A stretch of 5,319 nt of DNA from Planctomycetota bacterium (GTDB lineage Bacteria; Planctomycetota; Planctomycetia; Planctomycetales; Planctomycetaceae). Location: NCBI GenBank assembly GCA_029977045.1, contig JAPOLP010000472.1, forward strand, positions 1-5,319, read 5' to 3'. The notes beneath the pieces were generated by a model. That model was not told the origin of the DNA, made no database searches, and saw only the letters and a program-made list of their open reading frames with translations. Positions 1 to 5,319 of the stretch are shown here, one piece after another. The first letter of the stretch is position 1. The number at the start of each line of letters is the position of its first letter. The translations under genes and the position numbers were made by a program.

Positions 1-3000
1 CGAGAGTTCTCCAGACTCCTGGATCAGAAACGAACATGTGCGTGACGCCAGTTCGGCCACCGACGACAACCGCGTCTTCACCTGAAGCCCCCGGGACAAA
101 CTCAACACTGCGAAGGTCGACGTCGGCTAGATCGCCAGTCACGTTTGACCACGTCATGCCGGCGTTTGTCGTGAGATACACACTGTTCGCATCGATGACG
201 ACGGCTCGTGCCCAGTCGTTGGGATCCATCACGATGTCACGCACACGACCGCCGGGGTAGGATGCAGCCACGACAGGCGCTCCGGTTCCGTTTGTGCGAA
301 CGAAAACGGAGGCTCCAGACCCGATGTAAAGCACGTTCGGATTCGCGATGCCGCCCTGCGTGCCGCCGTAGGCGATTGCGTCCTGATTGACGCCTCCCCC
401 AATGTTAAGCTCCACGATGGTGTCGCCGCGGTCCATGGACTCGTACGGGTTGTTTGCCCCGCCGAAGATCAAACGTGATCCGTCCACCTCGTTAACAACG
501 ACAGGCGTCACAAACTGCGGGATAAACGCTGCGCCTCCACCGGTTACCATCAGAGCAGGGAATGCCTGGCCGACCAGGTTGTTACTGCCATCGTAAGTCC
601 GACGGCGGAAGGCACCGAGGTTCTGGAAGCTGGAATACCTGATCGAGAAGCCCGGCATGCTTGTCGTGTCAACGGCGACGTCGCCGCCATCAGCCGTCGA
701 CACACTTTCCCAGACAAGGGCTCCTGTCGCTGTCTGCTGTGGAGTTCCAGTGTCCTGAGCACCGCCGATTATGATGTCAGAGACCGTGTCGTAGGCGATG
801 TTGTGAAACTCGGTGACCTGCAGATTCCCGATGATCGAGAACCAGTCGCCGGTGTTGTCCTGCGGGCTTGTCCGGCGATAGATGCCGCCATCGTCGGTTT
901 CAATCAGGTTGCCTGCCGCATCAAACACCATTTCCCGGGAATCAGCATGTGGCGCACTGTTGCTGGCCGTGCCGCCGCCAGGAATTGACGCAATGTCATT
1001 TCGATGCGTCATGTGTTCCCATTGAGGTGACGGCGTTGCTCCCGTTGGGGGAACGGTCGTGTCGCCTCGGAAAATACGCCCCGAGAAGTCGTTAGCACCG
1101 AGGAAGTTCGGGAATGGGAAGTCCTGCCGGTCTCCAGCGACGTAAACCGTGTTGGGATCGTTAGGGTCGACAACGATCGAAAAGTGGATCGCTCCCTGGC
1201 CGCCCGGCTTTACTCGCGGACTTAGCCCCTCAACATCACCGTTCGACTCCAGTGTTGTTGGGAGGTCCATTGCAACCCACGTCGTTCCGTCGTCGGTGTA
1301 TCCGATGTACTGAGGCTGGCCGTTGATAATGACCGCTGCGTACAGGCGCCCGTTGGAAGCAACCGCCATCTCAGTGTTGTTGTTGCCTCCCCCTTGAATC
1401 GTGGCGTTGACGCCAGTCGTCGATGCGTCATTTGCTGAGATGTTCGTCCAGGTCACGCCCGCGTCATCACTTCGGTAGATGCCGTCGCCGGCCACCGATG
1501 CATAGATTCGTCCTGGAGTATTGGGATCCTGAACGAGGTCGTGGATCGATCCGTTCGGCAACCCACCGGTCCCGTCGATCGTCGTCCAGGTAGTGCCGCC
1601 GTCTGCACTACGGAACAATCCGCCCGGGCCGGCAAAGAAGTTCGCTGACGCCAGCAGCACATTGCCCTGCATCACGACGCCGGAGATGTTCTGACCTACC
1701 AGAATTGGATCGGTGATCTGTGACCAGGTCGTTCCACCGTTCTGTGTGAGCAGCAGACCGTCGCGGCTGCCGCCTGCTCCACCAAAACTGCTGTACCGGC
1801 CAATGCCTGCCAGAATTCGATCCGGGTTGTTGAGATCAAACGTCATCGCACCGATCGATTGAGACGTTAGATCATCCGTAAGCGGCGTCCACGTCGGAGA
1901 TGTGGACGTTGCGTTACTCGTTCGCCATATGCCGCCGTTAGTCGCCCCGATATAGAGGATGTCTGCGTTTGTCGGATGAGCCAGCACGGTATGTACTGCC
2001 CCGACCACCTGGTCATCCGGCACAATGTTTTCGACCTGGCCGTTTGTGTTTGGGGCCGGGCCAGCCGCCATCCAGTCAATATTGTTGGTGATCGTGACAT
2101 TCAGTTGACCGATGCCAATGACACCGCGAAGCGGATTCGACAACTGAACTGAAAATACCTTGTCGCCGTCAGGGAGACCATTGTCGATCAGAGTGACGAC
2201 GATATTCTGGCTCGTCACTCCAGGCAGGAACACGAGCTGCCCCGACGTGGCAACGTAGTCAACACCGGCGACCGCAGTGCCATTGACGGTGGCATAGTCA
2301 ACCGTGACCGTCGTGGCGAATGGCCGCTGCAATGAGACAGTCAGCGTTGCCGTGGTGACGCCCATGGCATCGACAGTCAGCGTCACGGAAGAATTGATGC
2401 TGATGATTGCGAACTGGTCGGTGCTGGCGTCGCCGGAATAGATCAGGTCATCTCCGTCGCCGCCGTCCAGGTCGTCTGCCCCGCCGCCACCGACGAGCGT
2501 GTCATGTCCGCCGTTTCCACGTACGACGTCGTCGTTGTCGGAAACGATCCCCAGCTCAAAGTCGCCTTCAAGCAGGTCGTTGCCGGCACCACCGATGAGC
2601 GTGTCCAGTCCATCACCGCCCTGGGCCGAATCGTCTCCGGCGTTTCCAACCAGCAGGTCGTCGCCATTGTCTCCGAGGAGCGTGTCGTTGCCGTCGTCAC
2701 CGTTGAGCGCGTCGTTACCGTCCTCGCCGGAAATGAAGTCGTTACCCAGTTCCCCCGAAACTGAGTCGTCACCTGTGCCGCCAAGGATCGAGTCGTCACC
2801 GTCTCCACCGAAGACCGTGTCGTCGCCGATGTCGCCGGTGATCGTATCGTTGCCCGAACCCCCGGAGATGCTGTCGTTGCCCGTCGACCCGTCAATGACG
2901 TCAGCTCCCTGGCCGCCGTTGACTGAGTCGTCTCCCGCCGCGGCAAGGATCGAGTCGTTACCGTCGCCGCCGTCGAGCGTGTCGTTTCCGGTGTCGCCTT

Positions 3001-3562
3001 CCAGCGTGTCGGCTCCGTTGTCGCCGATCAGCGAGTCGTCACCGGCCAGGCCGAGCAGGCTGTCGTTACCGTCGCCGCCGTCAAGTGTATCGTTGCCAGC
3101 GTTCCCGATGAGGGTGTCGTGCCCGTCGCCGCCGGCAAGTGACTCGGCAAACGCGTCGCTGCCGGTGATCACGTCGTCGCCGTCCCCGGCGTCGACGGTG
3201 ATCGTCGTGAGCATCGGATAGGCCGTCGTCGTCAGCCCGGTCAGGTTGATCGAGTTGTCCTGATCGCCGCCCAGGAAGTGCAGGCCGGTCAGCGTGTCGG
3301 CGTTCAGCAGCGGGACGCTGGGAACTGGCTTGCCGTTCTCCAGAATCTCGATGTTGTCCGTTGCCGAGTTCCGCTGCACCGTGATTGCGTTGGTCGAGTC
3401 GACAAAGACGGTCAATTCGGTGCCGACGGCAACGCCAGTGACAGTCAGCAGCGTGCGCTTCTCCAGATCCTCTGTCTGAAGGCGGCGGGCCGAACGGACG
3501 GGCCGGCGGTGTTTGCGGGAAACTCGATTACGGATGCTCTTCAGCCACGATGCGAGATACAC
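1..3562 (-). CDS. Giant secreted/surface protein: LEPRxLL-like N-terminus, RTX repeats, Calx-beta, Asp-box beta-propeller (3' end outside window)
   Basis: One frame stays open from the proposed GTG at 3562 to the window edge, giving 1187 residues with no stop. Residues 1-32 are Arg/Lys-rich and begin VYLASWLKS. LEKRTLLT follows at 33-40, resembling the LEPRxLL motif of planctomycete exported giants. Residues 40-122 form a beta-rich leader. Residues 125-375 hold about 25 GGxGxDxLx nonapeptides, a calcium-binding RTX beta-roll. A Calx-beta domain spans about 383-493 (VDYATVNGTAVAGVDYVA, then a DNGLPDGDKVFSVQLSNP stretch). From about 494 on lie BNR/Asp-box blades: TQNGGTTW (606-613), SADGGTTW (652-659), SDDAGVTW (698-705), a variant ending at W762, and TTNAGMTW (ending at W1138). 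HADSRE (872-877), DDGGIYR (890-896) and GGAQDTGT (933-940) also fit sortilin/GH74-like propellers. An extracellular adhesive or glycan-binding role is inferred; no catalytic residues can be assigned. GTG is preferred because GAGGA lies 8 nt upstream and the N-terminus then looks typical. An in-frame ATG at 3694 would add 44 untypical residues. Confidence 0.9.
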   Translation of the reverse strand, partial: MYLASWLKSIRNRVSRKHRRPVRSARRLQTEDLEKRTLLTVTGVAVGTELTVFVDSTNAITVQRNSATDNIEILENGKPVPSVPLLNADTLTGLHFLGGDQDNSINLTGLTTTAYPMLTTITVDAGDGDDVITGSDAFAESLAGGDGHDTLIGNAGNDTLDGGDGNDSLLGLAGDDSLIGDNGADTLEGDTGNDTLDGGDGNDSILAAAGDDSVNGGQGADVIDGSTGNDSISGGSGNDTITGDIGDDTVFGGDGDDSILGGTGDDSVSGELGNDFISGEDGNDALNGDDGNDTLLGDNGDDLLVGNAGDDSAQGGDGLDTLIGGAGNDLLEGDFELGIVSDNDDVVRGNGGHDTLVGGGGADDLDGGDGDDLIYSGDASTDQFAIISINSSVTLTVDAMGVTTATLTVSLQRPFATTVTVDYATVNGTAVAGVDYVATSGQLVFLPGVTSQNIVVTLIDNGLPDGDKVFSVQLSNPLRGVIGIGQLNVTITNNIDWMAAGPAPNTNGQVENIVPDDQVVGAVHTVLAHPTNADILYIGATNGGIWRTSNATSTSPTWTPLTDDLTSQSIGAMTFDLNNPDRILAGIGRYSSFGGAGGSRDGLLLTQNGGTTWSQITDPILVGQNISGVVMQGNVLLASANFFAGPGGLFRSADGGTTWTTIDGTGGLPNGSIHDLVQDPNTPGRIYASVAGDGIYRSDDAGVTWTNISANDASTTGVNATIQGGGNNNTEMAVASNGRLYAAVIINGQPQYIGYTDDGTTWVAMDLPTTLESNGDVEGLSPRVKPGGQGAIHFSIVVDPNDPNTVYVAGDRQDFPFPNFLGANDFSGRIFRGDTTVPPTGATPSPQWEHMTHRNDIASIPGGGTASNSAPHADSREMVFDAAGNLIETDDGGIYRRTSPQDNTGDWFSIIGNLQVTEFHNIAYDTVSDIIIGGAQDTGTPQQTATGALVWESVSTADGGDVAVDTTSMPGFSIRYSSFQNLGAFRRRTYDGSNNLVGQAFPALMVTGGGAAFIPQFVTPVVVNEVDGSRLIFGGANNPYESMDRGDTIVELNIGGGVNQDAIAYGGTQGGIANPNVLYIGSGASVFVRTNGTGAPVVAASYPGGRVRDIVMDPNDWARAVVIDANSVYLTTNAGMTWSNVTGDLADVDLRSVEFVPGASGEDAVVVGGRTGVTHMFVSDPGVWRTL
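2438..3190 (-). repeat. In-frame 27-bp repeats encoding RTX (hemolysin-type calcium-binding) nonapeptides
   Basis: The array encodes about 25 units of consensus GGxGxDxLx, for example GGDGNDTLx and GDNGDDLLV. The first unit (AGDGDDVIT, residues 125-133) is followed by a 10-residue break. Then 21 units run without any indel (residues 144-332, positions 2567-3133, exactly 21 x 27 bp). A 16-residue interruption (GDFELGIVSDNDDVVR) precedes the last three units (residues 349-375). In this family such tandem nonapeptides bind calcium and fold into a parallel beta-roll outside the cell. On DNA the repeats are diverged between units, with GAC/GGC codons dominating, so they are old rather than freshly duplicated. 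Confidence 0.93.
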
Positions 3563-3570
3563 GGGAGGAT

Positions 3571-3575
3571 TCCTC
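3571..3575 (-). promoter_or_regulatory. Ribosome binding site supporting the GTG start at 3562
   Basis: On the minus strand GAGGA is followed by an 8-nt spacer and then GTG. This spacing is good for a Shine-Dalgarno site and decides the start of the giant protein gene. The competing in-frame ATG at 3694 has only a GGAAAGA immediately before it. Confidence 0.6.
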
Positions 3576-3705
3576 GAAGTCAGAGCCAGGTGGTGGTGGG
3601 ATGGAAGTGCTTCCTCCCGACGCCGCCTGCCCTCCCATGGCCGGCCTGCTGTCAGAAGTGCTGGCCGGAATTCTCCAGCCGGTTGAAGCAGCATTCTTTC
3701 CACAC

Positions 3706-3719
3706 ATAGCCTGCGCTAT
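3706..3719. repeat. Small perfect hairpin (5-bp stem, 4-nt loop)
   Basis: ATAGC, loop CTGC, GCTAT reads as a perfect inverted repeat. It sits 144-157 bp upstream of the GTG start of the giant gene, so it may lie in the leader or near its promoter. It has no following T-run in the minus direction and so does not look like a holA terminator. A stem of this size can arise by chance. Confidence 0.3.
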
Positions 3720-3724
3720 CTTTC

Positions 3725-3755
3725 GTGACAGGCCGGAATTTTGTGACAAATTCGG
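3725..3755. promoter_or_regulatory. Possible operator-like element: GTGACA direct repeat plus AT-rich inverted repeat
   Basis: GTGACA occurs at 3725-3730 and again at 3743-3748, an 18-bp period close to two helical turns. Overlapping it, GAATTT (3736-3741) and AAATTC (3748-3753) form an inverted repeat with a 6-nt loop. CC/GG can extend the stem past a one-base bulge. The AT-rich core stands out from the GC-rich surroundings and lies 163-193 bp upstream of the giant gene's start. A regulator binding site or promoter element is only an inference; no regulator is identifiable. Confidence 0.25.
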
Positions 3756-3921
3756 CGAAGCACCGGGCTCGCTGGCGCCGGCAGGCGTCACAGGCCCGTC
3801 AGTCATTGCAGGCGGACCACAAAAGCAGGGCAGATCAGCAAGTCGTCCCGATGCCAGGCGACTTTTCGAACTATGCGAGACGTTCCACTATGTGCCGGAC
3901 ACCATTGCCTGCAGCTTCGCG

Positions 3922-4923
3922 TCAGACGACTTGCGTCTGTCCGGCGAGCTGGACGAGCAGCAGTTCGAGCTGGGCTCGTTCGGAGATTCGGCTGCCGCCT
4001 TTCAGCGACGTATCGGCGGTGAGCAGCCAGTTGGAGATCTGCTCGGCCCGCGGACGACCGATGCGGCGCAGGTAAGCGCTCGCCGGGTCGACTTCGTGCG
4101 GAAACGCTCCGGCCTGTTTTAGAGCGGCCTTCAGGTTGATCCCCTGCCGCGACAGTTCCGTGGCGACGGTCAGCTTCCGAAAGACGTAACTGATACCGCC
4201 CAGAATCCGGTACGGCGACTCGCCGCTGTTGAGCAGCTTGTCGAGCGCCGTCAGAGCGTCGCCGAGCCGTCCGTCGCGGACCGCGTCGGTCATCGCCCAG
4301 GTTGTCTCGGCCTTCCAGCCGCCGACAAGCCGCCGGACGGCTTCGGAATCAATGTTCGGCAGATCGCCGACGTACGACGCCAGCTTCGAGAGTTCCTGAT
4401 CGAGCATCCCGAGGTTCGCGCCCACCAGTTCGATGAGTAGCCCGACGGCGGCGGAATCGATCGACTTGTCATAACCGTTGCGGGCGGTGTCGCTGATCCA
4501 GCGATTCAGTGCCGCGCCTTTCAGTTCGCTGCATTCAACGACCAGTCCGGACTTGTCGACGATCTTGTACAGCCGCGTGTTCTTCGGCATCGACTTGACG
4601 TCGAGGATCAACAGCGACTTCTTCGCCGGCTTTTCCGCGTAGGTTTCGAGGCTTGCCCGGTTGGCTGAAACGAAATCGCTGGCGTCCTCGACGATGACGA
4701 CGCGACGGTCGCCCCACATGGAGATTGTCAGCAGCTCGTCACGCACCGTTTTGAGGTCCGTGTCCTTCCCGGCGAATTTCGTCGGTGCTTCGTCCTCGCC
4801 GTCGAGCGTAGCCGCGACGATCGCCTGTTCGACGCCCAGTTTCAGCGTCCGCTCATCCCCGACAAGCACGATGACGCCGGGCAGTGTTTCGGGGGGCTTC
4901 TGCAGAAACTCGGTCGCGTGCAT
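3922..4923 (-). CDS. holA: DNA polymerase III subunit delta (clamp loader)
   Basis: The 333-residue product matches the delta subunit family in length (usually about 330-345 aa). Delta is part of the cytoplasmic clamp-loader complex and opens the beta sliding clamp for loading on primed DNA. The N-terminus MHATEFLQKP leads into VIVLVGDERTLKL (17-29), the place where family members carry the LxGxDxxL element; there is no Walker A P-loop, as expected for delta. The strand GDRRVVIVEDASDF (71-84), the segment ELVGANLGMLDQELSKLASY (165-184) and the following WKAETTWAMTDAV helix (203-215) are the AAA+-like lid region. SPYRILGGISYVFRKL (236-251) begins the C-terminal collar domain. ATG at 4923 is chosen over an upstream TTG at 4971 because the protein then starts as family members do. 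A GGAG lies 11 nt upstream, slightly far. It is transcribed alone or ahead of the giant gene, without the lptE neighbour seen in proteobacteria. Confidence 0.92.
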   Translation of the reverse strand: MHATEFLQKPPETLPGVIVLVGDERTLKLGVEQAIVAATLDGEDEAPTKFAGKDTDLKTVRDELLTISMWGDRRVVIVEDASDFVSANRASLETYAEKPAKKSLLILDVKSMPKNTRLYKIVDKSGLVVECSELKGAALNRWISDTARNGYDKSIDSAAVGLLIELVGANLGMLDQELSKLASYVGDLPNIDSEAVRRLVGGWKAETTWAMTDAVRDGRLGDALTALDKLLNSGESPYRILGGISYVFRKLTVATELSRQGINLKAALKQAGAFPHEVDPASAYLRRIGRPRAEQISNWLLTADTSLKGGSRISERAQLELLLVQLAGQTQVV

Positions 4924-4997
4924 CCGTCTGGTGGCTCCAAAGCAACTCGCACTAGGATTCCCGTCCCGCAAGGTCCCCTGCCGGACGACGTCACGCA

Positions 4998-5094
4998 GGG
5001 CCGGTTCCCACCGGCCACATGTCGCTCCCGCGAATCATTCATCACCGTCTTGCGGGAATCAATCATCATCAGATCGGCCGGTGGGAACCGGCCC
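4998..5094. repeat. REP/MITE-like palindromic element: perfect 19-bp inverted repeat with self-complementary arms
   Basis: The left arm GGGCCGGTTCCCACCGGCC (4998-5016) is the exact reverse complement of the right arm GGCCGGTGGGAACCGGCCC (5076-5094). Each arm is also a hairpin by itself, GGCCGGT / ACCGGCC with a 4-nt loop. The 59-bp interior contains a further inverted pair, TCCCGC (5026-5031) and GCGGGA (5052-5057), so three nested or alternative stem-loops are possible. Two opposed palindromes separated by a short linker resemble a bacterial interspersed mosaic element (paired REP sequences) or a small non-autonomous transposon. No transposase is present here and no target-site duplication is evident. 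An alternative is a bidirectional terminator or attenuator, but no T-run follows either arm. Confidence 0.75.
5032..5070. repeat. Imperfect 15-bp direct repeat inside the palindromic element
   Basis: GAATCATTCATCACC (5032-5046) and GAATCAATCATCATC (5056-5070) match at 13 of 15 positions with a 24-bp period. They lie between the two hairpin arms. They may be two degenerate halves of the element's linker or two protein-binding sites in the divergent upstream region; the sequence does not decide between these. Confidence 0.45.
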
Positions 5095-5115
5095 TACTCT
5101 CCCCGACAGTTGAGC

Positions 5116-5319
5116 ATGGACGCGACAACTCACCTGGAATCTGAGAACACCGAGCAGACTCTGCCGGACGATGGCGAGCAAAAGTGCCGGCCTGCGCTGA
5201 CCGGGCCGCTGATTGAGCTGCCTGCGGAGACTCAATACCGTTGCCCCGGTGAGCGGCATCCGATTTCGCGGTCGATTCACCTGTCCCGGCTCGCGGCGTT
5301 CTATCAGGCATGTCGGCAG
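5116..5319 (+). CDS. N-terminal part of an uncharacterised protein, possibly a planctomycete phosphohexomutase (3' end outside window)
   Basis: Starting at ATG 5116, 68 codons remain open to the window edge. The first 22 residues are acidic (MDATTHLESENTEQTLPDDG). They are followed by CRPALTGPLIELPAETQYRC (24-43) and PGERHPISRSIHLSRLAAFY (44-63). Cysteines at 24, 43 and 66 (the last in ACRQ) could belong to a metal-binding or zinc-ribbon-like N-terminal extension. I have a weak recollection of similar RCPGExxPISRxxHLxRLAxxY segments ahead of phosphoglucomutase/phosphomannomutase domains in planctomycetes; no catalytic motif of that enzyme lies inside the window, so this is only a suggestion. 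There is no strong Shine-Dalgarno before the ATG (only TTGAG), and a TTG at 5110 is an alternative start. Reading further upstream runs into the palindromic element, which supports starting at or near 5116. No signal peptide or membrane segment is seen, so a cytoplasmic location is likely. Confidence 0.6.
   Translation, partial: MDATTHLESENTEQTLPDDGEQKCRPALTGPLIELPAETQYRCPGERHPISRSIHLSRLAAFYQACRQ

Larger units (their letters stand above)
3563..3921. other. Intergenic region between holA and the giant protein gene, no convincing gene
   Basis: This 359-bp stretch lies between the holA stop and the GTG of the downstream minus-strand gene. It probably holds the 3' untranslated part of holA and the promoter and leader of the giant gene. 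No clear GC stem followed by a T-run (intrinsic terminator) is visible on the minus strand after holA. Visible structure: small inverted repeats near 3706-3719 and 3733-3755, a GTGACA pair at 3725-3730 and 3743-3748, and GGCCGGAATT repeated at 3663-3672 and 3731-3740. Open frames crossing it on both strands have no recognisable domain or good ribosome binding site. Confidence 0.6.
4924..5115. promoter_or_regulatory. Divergent intergenic region between holA and the right-hand gene
   Basis: holA is read leftward from 4923 and the next gene rightward from 5116, so the 192 bp between them must carry both upstream regions unless transcription enters from elsewhere. I could not identify convincing -35/-10 boxes. 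More than half of the space is taken by the palindromic element at 4998-5094. Its right arm ends only 21 bp before the ATG of the rightward gene, where it could form a hairpin in that mRNA's leader. Confidence 0.4.

Noticed and set aside
2443..2946. Minus-strand frame of 167 codons rich in Thr/Arg (TTRSxxTVTTRS pattern)
   Set aside because: It is an out-of-frame reading of the same RTX array on the same strand; the in-frame translation gives canonical GGxGxDxLx repeats.
2438..3190. CRISPR-like periodic repeats
   Set aside because: The period is a constant 27 bp with no distinct spacers, the units are diverged, and they encode calcium-binding nonapeptides in frame.
2499..3221. Long plus-strand frame (240 codons) encoding a Ser/Pro-rich repetitive protein
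   Set aside because: It is the antisense shadow of the 27-bp RTX repeats: GGC/GAC-rich codons read backwards give regular TCG/CCG codons and suppress stops. It has no ribosome binding site or recognisable domain.
3528..3806. Minus-strand 92-codon frame between holA and the giant gene
   Set aside because: It overlaps the start of the giant gene, has no Shine-Dalgarno at its ATG, is low in hydrophobic and structured content, and has no family resemblance. A real small gene cannot be excluded, but nothing supports it.
3550..4122. Plus-strand open frame of 190 codons spanning the intergenic region and the 3' end of holA
   Set aside because: It overlaps holA antisense by about 200 bp and also the start of the giant gene, has no recognisable motif, and its composition fits GC-rich chance openness.
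4969..4971. Upstream TTG as the holA start
   Set aside because: It would add 16 residues (MRDGNPSASCFGATRR) not expected in the family; the ATG at 4923 gives the normal N-terminus and length.
4998..5016. Single palindromic arm as an intrinsic terminator
   Set aside because: The hairpin is GC-rich but no T-run follows on either strand, and both flanking genes diverge from this region, so no transcript needs to end there.
4661..5113. Plus-strand 150-codon frame opposite the start of holA
   Set aside because: It is antisense to a confidently recognised holA and then runs through the palindromic element; it is a shadow frame.

Overview
The window most likely comes from a member of the Planctomycetota. 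The main evidence is a very large minus-strand gene. Its product opens with a basic stretch followed by LEKRTLL, a variant of the LEPRxLL-type N-terminal motif typical of giant planctomycete exported proteins. High GC with long GC-rich codon runs fits this. The phylum call is inference from motif recognition, not from a database search.

Layout. Positions 1-3562 (minus strand) hold the 5' part, 1187 codons, of a giant multidomain secreted or surface protein that continues past the left edge. In order it has the LEPRxLL-like N-terminus, a short beta-rich leader, about 25 RTX-type calcium-binding nonapeptides, one Calx-beta domain, and a long beta-propeller region with BNR/Asp-box repeats. Positions 3563-3921 are a 359-bp stretch with no convincing gene, containing small inverted and direct repeats and the ribosome binding site of the giant gene. 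Positions 3922-4923 (minus strand) encode the delta subunit of the DNA polymerase III clamp loader (holA), apparently complete at 333 aa. Positions 4924-5115 are a divergent intergenic region carrying a 97-bp palindromic element: a perfect 19-bp inverted repeat whose arms are each hairpins. Positions 5116-5319 (plus strand) are the first 68 codons of a second gene that runs off the right edge; it is possibly a planctomycete phosphohexomutase-type protein, but only tentatively.

The genes do not form an obvious pathway. holA is a housekeeping replication gene. The giant protein is an extracellular accessory-type gene on the same strand, separated by a gap large enough for its own promoter. The right-hand gene is transcribed divergently from holA. 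The least ordinary structures are the N-terminal position of the RTX array in the giant protein and the REP/MITE-like palindrome between holA and the right-hand gene.
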